From positions 62,001 to 126,000 of the forward strand of contig NZ_JAOQJF010000006.1 of the NCBI RefSeq assembly GCF_025567195.1: a DNA stretch of 64,000 nt. Reading direction: 5' to 3'. Position numbers and translations under genes: made by a program. The DNA is from Alitiscatomonas aceti (GTDB taxonomy: Bacteria; Bacillota; Clostridia; Lachnospirales; Lachnospiraceae). Positions 25,565 through 34,861 of this stretch are shown piece by piece. Position 1 is the first letter of the stretch, and each line of letters starts with the position of its first letter. The notes below the pieces were generated by a model, which was not told where the DNA came from, ran no database searches, and was given only the letters and a program-made list of their open reading frames with translations.

Positions 25565-26890
25565 ATGACTGTTGCATCACTGTGTAATGATATCCTGGTG
25601 CTGGCCGTGTTCCTCCTCGTGGGCTTCTTTGTCCGCGAGCTGTGCAAGCCGCTCCAGAAGCTGTTCCTTCCGTCGTCACTGATCGGCGGACTGATCCTCC
25701 TTTTACTGGGCCAGCAGGTCCTGGGCGTCGTTGAGGTTCCCGAGAGTTTCAGCTCCATTCCCAGCGTCATGATCGACATCGTAATGGCCGCCACCGTATT
25801 CGGCGTGACCATCAACCGGAAAAAGATCGGCTCCTATCTGGACTATTCCTGTATGACTATGACTTCTTATGGAATGCAGCTGGGCCTGGGCGTATTCCTG
25901 GGCTGGCTCTTACAGAAGATATGGCCCGGCCTTCCCGATGGCTGGGGCGTCATGGGCGTATTCTCCTTCCACGGCGGCCACGGAACTGCCGCTGCCGCCG
26001 GCGCAGCCTTTGAAAAGCTGGGCATCGAGGGAAACATGGCCGTAGGTATGGTATTATCCACCCTTGGTCTCATCGTCGCCATGTTAGTGGGCATGATCAT
26101 GGTCAACTTCGGTATCCGGAAGGGCTGGGGAACCTATGTAAAGGAGCCTAAAAAGCAGCCCGATTACTTCTACGGCGGCGTTCTTCCGGAGGAAAAACGT
26201 GTGGCTTCCGGCCATACCGTCACCACCGGCATCAGCATCAACCATCTGGCCTTACAGGTAGCCTGGCTTCTGACCGCCCTTTTCATCGGCCGCAAGCTCT
26301 TTGGCCTCCTGGGCGCTTACATCCCGTTCTTTAACGAGCTTCCCAGCGTACTCCACGGAATTTTCGGCGGCGCGATCCTTTGGCAGCTCTTAAAGATGAC
26401 AAAGCTGGAGCGTTATGTGGACTTAAAGACCATCAAGATGGCCAGCGGCTTCTGCCTGGAGATCACCGTCTTCACGGCCATGGCCACCCTGGACATGGAA
26501 TTTGTTTCCACCTACATCGTGCCGGTGCTGATCTACACCGTGATCCTGACTGTCCTTACAGTTCCGCTCATCTTCTATCTGGCCTACCGCTTCTGCCGTG
26601 AGGAGTGGTTTGAGAAGGCCTGCATGGCCTTCGGCGCCGCCACCGGCAACACCTCCACCGGTCTTGCCCTAGTAAGAGCCGTTGACCCGGATTCCCTGTC
26701 CAGCGCAGGCGATACCCACGGCGTTTACTCTGCCATCATGTCCTGGAAGGACGTGTTCGTCGGCCTGACCCCCATCTGGCTGACCAGCGGCATCGGCCTC
26801 ACCTGCGGTGTTGGCTTTGCCATGATGCTCGGATTTGCAGCCTTCGGTTTTATCTTCTTTGCAAGAAAAAACAAGCGGACTGCCGCATAA
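25565..26890 (+). CDS. Sodium:glutamate symporter (GltS) family transporter
   Basis: A 441-residue membrane protein with about eleven helices. The two re-entrant-loop regions typical of GltS are visible: GVFSFHGGHGTAAAAGAAFEKLG in the first half and FGAATGNTSTGLALVRAVDP in the second. GltS carriers import glutamate with Na+; divergent members take other dicarboxylates. It follows the hydroxyacid dehydrogenase by 57 bp and ends at a strong terminator, so it probably imports the acid degraded by its neighbours. Substrate is inference. Confidence 0.85.
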   Translation: MTVASLCNDILVLAVFLLVGFFVRELCKPLQKLFLPSSLIGGLILLLLGQQVLGVVEVPESFSSIPSVMIDIVMAATVFGVTINRKKIGSYLDYSCMTMTSYGMQLGLGVFLGWLLQKIWPGLPDGWGVMGVFSFHGGHGTAAAAGAAFEKLGIEGNMAVGMVLSTLGLIVAMLVGMIMVNFGIRKGWGTYVKEPKKQPDYFYGGVLPEEKRVASGHTVTTGISINHLALQVAWLLTALFIGRKLFGLLGAYIPFFNELPSVLHGIFGGAILWQLLKMTKLERYVDLKTIKMASGFCLEITVFTAMATLDMEFVSTYIVPVLIYTVILTVLTVPLIFYLAYRFCREEWFEKACMAFGAATGNTSTGLALVRAVDPDSLSSAGDTHGVYSAIMSWKDVFVGLTPIWLTSGIGLTCGVGFAMMLGFAAFGFIFFARKNKRTAA

Positions 26891-26921
26891 CCCTTGTTCA
26901 TACCTTACCTCATAATATATA

Positions 26922-26971
26922 AAAAGGAAGCTGTCCGGCGGGTCGATCTCCCAGCCGGGCGGCTTCCTTTT
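26922..26971. terminator. Bidirectional terminator between the GltS-like and CdaR-like genes
   Basis: AAAAGGAAGC (26922-26931) pairs with GCTTCCTTTT (26962-26971), extended by an inner TCCGGC/GCCGGG pairing. T runs exist on both strands and the flanking genes converge. Confidence 0.88.
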
Positions 26972-27059
26972 CACTTTTCTGCCTCCACTGCCAGTTTCCG
27001 CTGCCAGCCGCCGGAAATACCGGCCAGCGGCGGCTGCCCCTGAACGGTCCATCCCAGGA

Positions 27060-27884
27060 TCAGCGGTTCCTCCGGATCCTCTCGTCATTTTCCAGCACTT
27101 TTTTGGCAATGGTGATGAAATGGAGCTTGAAATTGTCCTCGGTATCGTTTACATCCAGACCCGTATTGACCTTCACCTGGGCCAGGCTGTTCTTTACCTC
27201 CTCCTGGGTCATCCCCAGCTCCTCTGCGGTCAGCGCAACATCCTCTTTGCATTTATAATATTTGGAAAGGACCCGTTTTTCCGTCTCTCCCAGCTGCCGC
27301 AGAACCGTTCTTGTGAGCCGGTCTCCGAAATTTACCACCATCTGATTGATGCTGCTGTATATTTCCATGCCCATATATTCCAGGATCACGCGGTCCTTCT
27401 TAAAGATCTCTCCAGCCTTTACTGCATCCTGGGCATTGCTGTACGTATGCCGGATGCCATTGATCCCGCCTTCAATGGTACCGATCCCCACCCGGATCCT
27501 CCGGTCGGAAACGATCCTCCCCACCTCTTCGGCGGCCACAGTCTTCACCGCATCCAGGATCCGGCGCATTTCTGCTTTATCATGGGTAATAAGGATTACA
27601 CATACACCGGAATCACAGGTGATGATCTGCTTTCCCGTGATCCTTCTATTGATCTCCGAAAGCCCGATCACCGCCTGGGCGGCATCCGTAAGCCTTTCCC
27701 GGTCCTCCGGTTTTACATTCATATCGGACGGGTACTGGAACGATACGGCCATAAACGTATCCATGTCCACATCAAAGCCCAGCTGTCTGCCAAGCTGCTT
27801 TACCAGCGCCTCATCCTCATAATATCCGATGACAATGTCATTGAAATAAGCTGATAATGTGATATCTGTTGTGTTCTTATTCAT
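27060..27884 (-). CDS. CdaR/PucR-like transcriptional regulator
   Basis: A 274-residue protein. Residues about 60-185 resemble the GGDEF-like domain of CdaR regulators (RRIRVGIGTIEGGINGIRHTYSNAQDAVKAG), and the C-terminus (SKYYKCKEDVALTAEELGMTQEEVKNSLAQVKVNTGLDVND) is a PucR-type helix-turn-helix. No N-terminal sugar-diacid sensor is present, so the protein is shorter than CdaR. It converges on the GltS-like gene, so regulation of the 22-27 kb locus is possible but not shown by layout. AAAGGAG precedes the ATG at 27884 and a consensus promoter lies upstream. Confidence 0.75.
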   Translation of the reverse strand: MNKNTTDITLSAYFNDIVIGYYEDEALVKQLGRQLGFDVDMDTFMAVSFQYPSDMNVKPEDRERLTDAAQAVIGLSEINRRITGKQIITCDSGVCVILITHDKAEMRRILDAVKTVAAEEVGRIVSDRRIRVGIGTIEGGINGIRHTYSNAQDAVKAGEIFKKDRVILEYMGMEIYSSINQMVVNFGDRLTRTVLRQLGETEKRVLSKYYKCKEDVALTAEELGMTQEEVKNSLAQVKVNTGLDVNDTEDNFKLHFITIAKKVLENDERIRRNR

Positions 27885-27930
27885 GATTCATATCTCCTTT
27901 TACAAAGTTTTCTGTCAACGGGAAAGCCCT

Positions 27931-27959
27931 ATTATATAAAGTCATTCACACTTTGTCAA
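27931..27959 (-). promoter_or_regulatory. Consensus sigma-A promoter for the CdaR-like gene
   Basis: On the minus strand TTGACA (27954-27959) and TATAAT (27931-27936) are both consensus with a 17-bp spacer; the ATG is about 40 bp downstream of the start point. Confidence 0.87.
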
Positions 27960-28073
27960 GGAGTCATCCTCAGATTTTTCAGATATCGTTATTTTATTCA
28001 CAATTCCAATAAACCAGGATGTTTTTCCTTCTTCGGCAGTCTCCTGCTGTCCATCGCCCTTCCTGGCGCATCC

Positions 28074-29573
28074 CTAAAACCGCCCGAAGGTATCCACCAG
28101 CCAGGCCAGATGATCCGCATGGCCCTGGTTCAGCTCACCGGGGCGCATCCGCCATCTCCAGTTGCTTCCCACCGTTCCCGGTGTATTCATCCTGGCCCAG
28201 TTGTCCAGCTTCAGAACGTCCTGGGCCTGGAAGATCACCACGCTGGCCACAGATCCGTAGGCCGTGAACATGACCCGGTCCACCACCTGGTCCTGATGGG
28301 AAACACCCATGTAATCGGCAATATACTGCAGCTCCCACCACTGGCGCTCTTCCGGCTTAAAATATCCCACCAGCGTCTCGTTGTCATGGGTACCTCCATA
28401 AACCACGGAATTTGGCGTATACATATGGGGAAGATGCTCATTGAACCGGTCTCCGCTGAAGGCAAATTCGATGATCTTCATGCCCGGATAACCGGTCTCC
28501 TCCAAAAGCGCCTTTACCTCCGGTACAAAGATCCCCAGGTCCTCGGCGATGATCTTTGTGTCTCCGATCACCTGGCCGATGGCATCTGTCAGCTTTTTCC
28601 CAGGTCCCTTGAGCCATTCTCCCGTCCTTCCATCCTCGGCGCCCGCCGGGATCGCATAATACTGGACCACTCCGATAAAATGATCAATGCGGACCACATC
28701 ATACAGCCGTCCAGATGCCTTCATCCGTTCCTTCCACCAGGCAAAATCTGTTTTTTCCTGTACATCCCAGCGGTACAGGGGATTTCCCCACAGCTGCCCG
28801 GTCTCGCTGAAGGCGTCCGGCGGGACCCCAGCCACCTTAAGGGGCGTCAGGCTTTCCTCGTCCAGCAGGAACAGCTCCGGATGGTTCCAGACGTCTGCGC
28901 TGTCCAATGCCGCATAAATGGGAATGTCTCCTATGATGGAGATCCCCTGGCTATTGGCGTATGCCCTTAATTTTTTCCATTGCTGGAAAAATTTATACTG
29001 TAAGAACTTCCAGAAATCAATCTCTTCCTTCAGCTCCTCTTTGTACCGCTCCACCGCGTCCCTTTTCCGGAAGCGGATATCCTCCGGCCAGGCCAGCCAT
29101 TCCTGGTTGTCAAAATGGAATTTCAATGCCATATACAGGGCATAGTCGTTGAGCCAGTACCAGCTTTCCATACAGAACTTCTCATAGCCCTCTTCCTCAT
29201 GGAATTCGCTGCGGGCGTGGGCCTTCTTCAGCAGAGGGAACCGGTACCAGAACACGGTATCATAGGCCACCTGGGTCACATCGTCTCCCCAATAGCAGGC
29301 GTCGATCTCCTCCCGGGTCAGCAGCCCCTCCTCTGCCAGGGTATCCAGATCGATAAAGTACGGGTTCCCCGCAAATGCAGAAAACGACTGGTAGGGGCTG
29401 TCCCCATAGCTGGTGGGCCCCACCGGAAGTACCTGCCAGTATTTCTGCCTTGCTTTCTTTAAAAAATCCACAAACTCGTAAGCGGCCTTTCCAAACGTAC
29501 CGATCCCATAAGGAGATGGGAGACTGGAAACCGGCATCAGAATGCCTGCGCCGCGGTCCAACATAGTCTTCAT
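28074..29573 (-). CDS. malQ: 4-alpha-glucanotransferase
   Basis: A 499-residue GH77 enzyme (amylomaltase). Conserved blocks are GILMPVSSLPSPYGIGTFGKAAYEFVDFL, WQVLPVGPTSYGDSPYQSFSAFAGNP, IIGDIPIYAALDSADVW, DVVRIDHFIG (with the catalytic Asp nucleophile region), IIAEDLGIFVPEV (acid/base Glu) and YGGTHDNETLVGYF. It transfers glucan segments in maltodextrin or glycogen metabolism in the cytoplasm. The ATG at 29573 has AGGA 5 bases upstream; an ATG at 29579 is also possible. It stands alone, with no glycogen genes adjacent. Confidence 0.96.
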   Translation of the reverse strand: MKTMLDRGAGILMPVSSLPSPYGIGTFGKAAYEFVDFLKKARQKYWQVLPVGPTSYGDSPYQSFSAFAGNPYFIDLDTLAEEGLLTREEIDACYWGDDVTQVAYDTVFWYRFPLLKKAHARSEFHEEEGYEKFCMESWYWLNDYALYMALKFHFDNQEWLAWPEDIRFRKRDAVERYKEELKEEIDFWKFLQYKFFQQWKKLRAYANSQGISIIGDIPIYAALDSADVWNHPELFLLDEESLTPLKVAGVPPDAFSETGQLWGNPLYRWDVQEKTDFAWWKERMKASGRLYDVVRIDHFIGVVQYYAIPAGAEDGRTGEWLKGPGKKLTDAIGQVIGDTKIIAEDLGIFVPEVKALLEETGYPGMKIIEFAFSGDRFNEHLPHMYTPNSVVYGGTHDNETLVGYFKPEERQWWELQYIADYMGVSHQDQVVDRVMFTAYGSVASVVIFQAQDVLKLDNWARMNTPGTVGSNWRWRMRPGELNQGHADHLAWLVDTFGRF

Positions 29574-29633
29574 ACTCATCCTGTCCTTTCTATACAGATA
29601 ACAGTTTTATTATACATCACACGGCTGGATTTG

Positions 29634-29694
29634 AAAAGCGGAGCCGCTGCAAAAGGAGGTTCAGAACCTTCTCTTTTGCAGCAGCCCCGCTCTT
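29634..29694 (-). terminator. Terminator of the MATE exporter gene
   Basis: A long hairpin with an inner CTGCAAAAG...CTTTTGCAG stem and an outer GCGG/CCGC stem; on the minus strand it ends in CTTTTC. It lies 26 bp after the stop at 29720. Confidence 0.75.
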
Positions 29695-29719
29695 TATGAA
29701 ATCTTAAGCCGTATCCGGT

Positions 29720-31192
29720 CTACACCTCGTTCCGGAGCCGTATGGTCTTCCATTTTCCGCTCTGGTATCTGGCAAGGACCAGGGCCGACCGGAGAAGCTG
29801 GTCAGCCGCCAGGGCGTACCAGGCTCCGTAAAGGCCAAGGCCCATGCGGATCAGGATGATGGCAAATACAGGACGTACCAAAAGCACTGTGACGAAGGTG
29901 ATCATGGCCGTGGTCCTGGTGTCTCCTGCACCCCTCAGTCCACCGGCAACGATGAACTGGGAACTCTGGAACGGCTGTAAAAAGGCCACGATCAGCATGA
30001 TGTGCCCGCCGATCCGTATGATCTCCGGATTGCTGTTGTAGAGACCAACGATATTGCCGCCGAACAGGACAAATATGGCGGCCAGGATCAGGGAGAACAA
30101 AAAGCCGACGGTCCTTGTGCGGCTCGTGTAGGCCTGGGCCATATCGTAGCGGCGTTTTCCCAGAGACTGCCCCATAAGGGTCGTGGCCGAAACGGCAAAC
30201 GCCTGTCCTGTCATAAAGGACAGGGCCTGGATATTCATGCAGACCTGGTGGGTCGCATACGCCACAGTTCCCAGGGACGCCACAGTCTTTGCGTAAATGA
30301 TGATCCCCGCGCGCATCAGAAGCTGCTCCACCATAGCCGGAAGACCGATGTTCAGGATATCTCCCAGGACTCCCCGGTCCGGCTTAAAGCCCTTCCGGAA
30401 TTCCAGCTTCAGGAATCCGTTCCCCTTAAGGATCACAGAAATCGCAATGGCAAAGGCCACGAACTGCCCGATCACCGTCGCAATGGAGGCGCCGGCAACG
30501 CCCAGGGCCGGGAAGCCCAGGTTTCCGTAGATCAGCAGCCAGTTGAAGAAAACATTGACGCCGTTGGCGATCATGTTGTAGACCATACACGTTTTTGAAT
30601 CCCCCACTGCCCGCAGCGACGCCGTTATGGTACTGGTCAGCGCCATGGTGAGGAAACCGGCCATCTGGATCTGGAGGTACTGGGTGGCCCATACGGTCAC
30701 GGTCTCTTCGGTGGAGCCCATGAAGACCACCATAGGACGGGCAAATACAACACCCAGGATGGACATGAGCACCGTTGCCCAGAATGTAAACAGAAGCCCC
30801 TGGCGCACCACCAGGTTGGCCTTTTCCTGATCTCCCCGGCCGCGGTTTCTGGCGACCAGAGCCGTGACTCCCGTATTCATGGAAACAAACGCGGCCATCA
30901 GCAGGAATTTTGGCTGAGTGGTCAGTCCCACAGCCGCCAGCGCCTGAGTTCCCATTTCCAGGTTCTCCACCCCTCCCATGGAGCCGACCATCATCAGGTC
31001 CACCATGGAGGTGAGCTGGGTCAGCAGGAGCTCCACAAAGCTGGGCCCGGCGATGCGGACGATGTCCTCGTACAGTTCCCGGGACCGGACGCCCTCCAGG
31101 AGTTTTTTGCTTACCTTCTGGTTCTCCGGCACGCCTTCCGGCCCGTAGGGCAGGCGGTCCAGAGTCGTTTGTAGTCGTTCCTTTGTCTTCAT
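29720..31192 (-). CDS. MATE-family multidrug/Na+ efflux transporter
   Basis: A 490-residue membrane protein with twelve predicted helices in two homologous halves. MATE blocks such as GPSFVELLLTQLTSMVDLMMVG, PKFLLMAAFVSMNTGVTALVARNRGRGD, GLPAMVEQLLMRAG and GLRGAGDTRTTAMITF are clear. The family expels cationic compounds using a Na+ or H+ gradient. An N-terminal 35-residue cytoplasmic extension precedes the first helix. GGGAGGGG is 11 bases before the ATG. It is a single-gene unit with its own terminator; no adjacent regulator was seen. Confidence 0.93.
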   Translation of the reverse strand: MKTKERLQTTLDRLPYGPEGVPENQKVSKKLLEGVRSRELYEDIVRIAGPSFVELLLTQLTSMVDLMMVGSMGGVENLEMGTQALAAVGLTTQPKFLLMAAFVSMNTGVTALVARNRGRGDQEKANLVVRQGLLFTFWATVLMSILGVVFARPMVVFMGSTEETVTVWATQYLQIQMAGFLTMALTSTITASLRAVGDSKTCMVYNMIANGVNVFFNWLLIYGNLGFPALGVAGASIATVIGQFVAFAIAISVILKGNGFLKLEFRKGFKPDRGVLGDILNIGLPAMVEQLLMRAGIIIYAKTVASLGTVAYATHQVCMNIQALSFMTGQAFAVSATTLMGQSLGKRRYDMAQAYTSRTRTVGFLFSLILAAIFVLFGGNIVGLYNSNPEIIRIGGHIMLIVAFLQPFQSSQFIVAGGLRGAGDTRTTAMITFVTVLLVRPVFAIILIRMGLGLYGAWYALAADQLLRSALVLARYQSGKWKTIRLRNEV

Positions 31193-31287
31193 ATTGTTGT
31201 ATTCCCCTCCCTCAATACATCTATTATAAAATAAAATTGGGGGGATGGGAAGAATAAACAGAAAAAATAATGGTGCGGATCAGAAAC

Positions 31288-32013
31288 TCACCTGCATCTT
31301 CGTACAAAATCTTCAAATACCGGGGTCATATCCGGCCCCCGATAAGGGTTAGGAACCTGCTGATCATCCCTGGCTCTCTCAGGATGCCACTGATAACCAA
31401 ATAAAGGAAGGCTTTCATGCTCAAAGGATTCGATAATCCCCTTATCAGACCTTGATGTAACAACAATTCCTTCTCCCAAGCGGTCCAGAGTATTACGATG
31501 GTAGCTATTCACCTCAAATCTGGCACCAAATAAACACTCCACCAATGAGCCTGGAACCGCATTAACCATATGGTCGCAGCCATTGACATGCTCCTCTCCA
31601 ACATCCTTGGGAAAATTAAGAATAAGGCTCCCTCCCATGGCAACATTAATTAAATGAAATCCGTGACAGATTCCCATAATTGGTTTTTTCCTGTCACAAA
31701 ATTCGCAGAACAGAGCAAATTCCATTTCATCTCTGGGAATATTTGTGGCTCCCGGAATCAGCCACTGCTCCTTGAATGTCCCTCCATAGCAGCTTGGGTG
31801 GATTCCACCTCCTCCTGGAACAACCAGTCCGTCACAAATTTCTGCATATTCGGCTGCCAGATCCGTCTCCACACACATAATCGGTATTCCGCCTGCTGCA
31901 TAAACTGCCCTTGCATAATTTTTATACAGTTCAAATTTCGGACGTCTCTCATATTCTGTATCAAATGTATGATCACTTGGTGCGATCAGGATCAGTGGTC
32001 TTCTGCTGTTCAT
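31288..32013 (-). CDS. Gamma-glutamyl hydrolase-like protein (peptidase C26)
   Basis: A 241-residue class I glutamine-amidotransferase-like hydrolase of the PuuD type. The nucleophile elbow is GICHGFHLINVAMGG (the Cys of GxCxG, with His where PuuD has Arg), and the catalytic His-Glu pair is in GYQWHPER. Such enzymes cut gamma-glutamyl bonds. The ATG at 32013 overlaps the TGA of the upstream ATPase gene (ATGA) and has AAAGGAAG before it; the longer frame to 32295 lies within the ATPase gene and is rejected. As last gene of a peptide-importer operon it probably opens an imported gamma-glutamyl compound. The 95-bp gap downstream contains no recognisable gene. Confidence 0.88.
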   Translation of the reverse strand: MNSRRPLILIAPSDHTFDTEYERRPKFELYKNYARAVYAAGGIPIMCVETDLAAEYAEICDGLVVPGGGGIHPSCYGGTFKEQWLIPGATNIPRDEMEFALFCEFCDRKKPIMGICHGFHLINVAMGGSLILNFPKDVGEEHVNGCDHMVNAVPGSLVECLFGARFEVNSYHRNTLDRLGEGIVVTSRSDKGIIESFEHESLPLFGYQWHPERARDDQQVPNPYRGPDMTPVFEDFVRRCR

Positions 32014-32993
32014 CCAATTACTTCCTTTCCTTTTATTTCCTTCACGTGGTGACAAGCCACAAAATGGCCTGGAACGACTTCCTCTAAATCCGGTTCCTTC
32101 TGAAAACAAAGCTCGCTGGCATACACACATCGGTTGGCAAAACGGCAGCCTGGCTTTGGATTGATTGGTGACGATAATTCCCCCTGAAGCAGAACCCTGT
32201 TTTTCGCCGCACCAATTTCTGGCACCGGAATTGCTGACAAAAGAGCACCTGTATATGGATGCATGTGATTCCGGAACAGTTCCTTTGCCGGGCACTTTTC
32301 TACCATTTTTCCCAAATACATGACAAGAATATCATCCGAAATATGCTTTACCACTGACAGATCATGAGTAATAAACATATATGCCAGCCCATGCTGTTCC
32401 TGTAAGTCCTGCATAAGATTCAGAATCTGAGCCTGGATAGAAACATCCAGCGCAGATACAGGCTCATCACATACAATAAACTTTGGATTAAGGGCAAGCG
32501 CACGCGCAACACCAATCCGCTGCCGCCTCCCGCCATCCAACTCATGAGGATAGGAATTTGCCAGTCTTCGGGCCAGACCAACCGTATCCATTAACTCCTC
32601 CACTCTTTTCTGGCGTTCCTGTCTGCCAGAACCAATCTTGTATATTTCCAATGGTTCCATTATAATTTCACTCACAGACAGACGGGGATCCAACGAAGAA
32701 AATGGATCCTGGAAAATAATCTGCATCTCCTGGCGAAGCTTTCTCATCTGTCTCCTGTCTGCATTTTCCACATGGACTCCGTCAAAAATCACTTCTCCGG
32801 AAGTGGCCGGAAGAAGATTGAGGATCGTTCTTCCCAACGTGGATTTCCCGCATCCGGATTCTCCCACCACGCCCAGAGTCTTCCCGCGTTCAAGAGAGAA
32901 TGTGATATCGTCTACTGCATGAAGCTGCCCTTTCGCAGTTTTAAAATATTTTTTAAGGTTTTGAACCTGAAGCAGAGCATTTTCTTTTCCCAT
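32010..32993 (-). CDS. dppF: Dipeptide/oligopeptide ABC transporter ATP-binding protein (DppF/OppF type)
   Basis: A 327-residue ATPase. Walker A GESGCGKST, the signature motif in a variant form (LDGGRRQRIGVARAL where LSGGQ is usual), Walker B FIVCDEPVSALD and the H-loop THDLSVV are visible. The C-terminal oligo_HPY domain with CRFANRC and CFQKEPDLEE resembles the Fe-S or zinc-site tail of DppF/OppF. The variant signature replaces the conserved Ser with Asp, which is uncommon but not unknown. It pairs with the next ATPase gene (1-bp gap) and overlaps the C26 hydrolase gene. It powers peptide import at the inner face of the membrane. Confidence 0.93.
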   Translation of the reverse strand: MGKENALLQVQNLKKYFKTAKGQLHAVDDITFSLERGKTLGVVGESGCGKSTLGRTILNLLPATSGEVIFDGVHVENADRRQMRKLRQEMQIIFQDPFSSLDPRLSVSEIIMEPLEIYKIGSGRQERQKRVEELMDTVGLARRLANSYPHELDGGRRQRIGVARALALNPKFIVCDEPVSALDVSIQAQILNLMQDLQEQHGLAYMFITHDLSVVKHISDDILVMYLGKMVEKCPAKELFRNHMHPYTGALLSAIPVPEIGAAKNRVLLQGELSSPINPKPGCRFANRCVYASELCFQKEPDLEEVVPGHFVACHHVKEIKGKEVIG

Positions 32994-32994
32994 T

Positions 32995-33978
32995 TTATAG
33001 TTCCTCCCGGTTCAGATGAACTTCTGTCCAATATGGACATTTTACAAGATGGCCCTTCGCAATTTCGATCACTCCCGGATCCTGAGACCCGCATTCCGAT
33101 TTTGCATACGGACAACGTGGACAAAATGAGCATCCCTCCGGCAGGCTGCGCGGATCAGGCATCAGGCCTTTTATCGGTTTTAAACGTTTTGTGTCCCTCT
33201 TCAAACTCGGAATTGACTCAAACAGACCTTTGGTATACGGATGGGCAGTGTGTAGAAAAATATCTTCTAACGATCCATACTCTACGATTTCTCCTGCATA
33301 CATGATCGCGACTTTATCACAGGTCTCAGCCACAACTCCCAGATCATGGGTAATCAGGATCATGGAGGTTCCCAGGTTCTGTTTCAGATCGTTCATCATC
33401 TTTAATACCTGGGCCTGAATCGTCACATCCAGCGCTGTTGTTGGTTCATCGGCAATCAGCAATCTTGGATTGCAGGCAAGCGCAATGGCGATCACTACCC
33501 TCTGCTTCATTCCCCCTGAAAACTGGTGCGGATATTCCCCCAGCCTCTCTGACGGGATACCAACCATCTCCAGCATTTTTGCCGCCTTGACATAAGCGTC
33601 TGCCCGTGAAACCTCTTCATGAAGCCGAATTACCTCAGCAATCTGGTCCCCTACTGTCAGAACCGGATTTAACGCTGTCATCGGATCCTGGAATATCATG
33701 GATATCTGCCGCCCACGAATATCCCGCATCTCTATCTGGCTTTTTTTCGCCAGATCTTCCCCGTTATATAAAATCTGTCCAGAAACGATTCTTCCCGGCG
33801 GATCCGGTACCAGGTTCATGATTCCCAGCGCAGTTGTTGTTTTTCCTGCCCCAGTCTCCCCCACAAGTCCAACCGTTTCCCCTGCTCCCACAGACAGCGT
33901 AAGTCCGTTCACCGCCCTTACAACACCTTCATCTGTAAAATAATGAATTGTCAGATCTTTTAACTCCAGCAGCTCCAT
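32995..33978 (-). CDS. dppD: Dipeptide/oligopeptide ABC transporter ATP-binding protein (DppD/OppD type)
   Basis: A 327-residue ATPase with Walker A GETGAGKTT, signature FSGGMKQRV, Walker B RLLIADEPTTALD and THDLGVVAETC. The C-terminal CSFCPRCPYAKSECG tail has the four cysteines of the oligo_HPY extension. With the DppF-type subunit it forms the heterodimeric ATPase of a peptide importer. AGGAGGAGGG precedes the ATG. It follows the permease gene by 13 bp. Confidence 0.94.
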   Translation of the reverse strand: MELLELKDLTIHYFTDEGVVRAVNGLTLSVGAGETVGLVGETGAGKTTTALGIMNLVPDPPGRIVSGQILYNGEDLAKKSQIEMRDIRGRQISMIFQDPMTALNPVLTVGDQIAEVIRLHEEVSRADAYVKAAKMLEMVGIPSERLGEYPHQFSGGMKQRVVIAIALACNPRLLIADEPTTALDVTIQAQVLKMMNDLKQNLGTSMILITHDLGVVAETCDKVAIMYAGEIVEYGSLEDIFLHTAHPYTKGLFESIPSLKRDTKRLKPIKGLMPDPRSLPEGCSFCPRCPYAKSECGSQDPGVIEIAKGHLVKCPYWTEVHLNREEL

Positions 33979-33991
33979 ACTTTCCCTCCTC

Positions 33992-34861
33992 CTAACGTTT
34001 CAGCCGTGGATCCAGGGCATCCCGCAAGCCATCTCCGATCAGATTCAAAGCCAGCACTGTCAGCATGATCGCAATTCCTGGATAAACCACCATATGGGGA
34101 TAATCACGAATGTACTGACGTCCGCCGGAAAGCAAAGCTCCCCATTCGGGATTTGGAGGCTGGATTCCAAGTCCGATAAAGCTCAAGGAAGCGGCAGTTG
34201 TAATTGCCTGGGCCACTCCCAGGGATGCCTGTACAATTACCGGAGCCAATGAATTAGGAAGAATGTGCCGCAATATGATACGCGCATTTCCAGCGCCTAC
34301 TGCCTTGGATGCTTCAATATATTCTTTGGATTTCTCTGAAATAACTGCAGAGCGGAACACCCGCGCATAAGTTGGAATTGAGCTGATTCCCACAGCAATC
34401 ATAGTATTTACAATTCCCGACCCCAAAGCTGCACAAATTGAGATTGAGAGAATAATACTGGGAATTGCCATAAGAATATCAATAATCCGCATAATCGCAG
34501 TTTCTGCCAGCCCTCCATAATAGGCAGCCAGGACTCCCAGGGAGCCCCCACATAGCAGACCGATTCCAACCGATATGATTCCAATTGTTAGCGAGACTCT
34601 TCCTCCATATAAAATTCTTGAAAAAATATCACGCCCTAATTCATCGGTCCCGGCCAGATGCTGGAGGGATGGGGTCTGCCGTGCTTCCTCATAATACTGT
34701 TCATCATAGCCATATGGTGCGATCACCGGCGATAGTGCTGACAGCAATATCATAACAATCAGGAGTCCTGCTCCTGCAACTGCCAGCTTATTTTTCATAA
34801 AGGCATGAAATTTTTCTGCACCCATGCTTTTCTTTCTGGTAGATTTTTCATGTTCACTCAT
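33992..34861 (-). CDS. dppC: Peptide ABC transporter permease (DppC/OppC type)
   Basis: A 289-residue inner-membrane permease with a cytoplasmic N-terminus, six helices and the coupling motif EASKAVGAGNARIILRHILPNSLAPVI. HLAGTDELGRDIFSRILYGGR is the conserved start of DppC-type subunits. The ATG at 34861 has GGGAGGG upstream and overlaps the end of dppB by 8 bp; an earlier start at 34885 is less likely. The unchanged operon order is binding protein, dppB, dppC, dppD, dppF. Confidence 0.93.
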   Translation of the reverse strand: MSEHEKSTRKKSMGAEKFHAFMKNKLAVAGAGLLIVMILLSALSPVIAPYGYDEQYYEEARQTPSLQHLAGTDELGRDIFSRILYGGRVSLTIGIISVGIGLLCGGSLGVLAAYYGGLAETAIMRIIDILMAIPSIILSISICAALGSGIVNTMIAVGISSIPTYARVFRSAVISEKSKEYIEASKAVGAGNARIILRHILPNSLAPVIVQASLGVAQAITTAASLSFIGLGIQPPNPEWGALLSGGRQYIRDYPHMVVYPGIAIMLTVLALNLIGDGLRDALDPRLKR

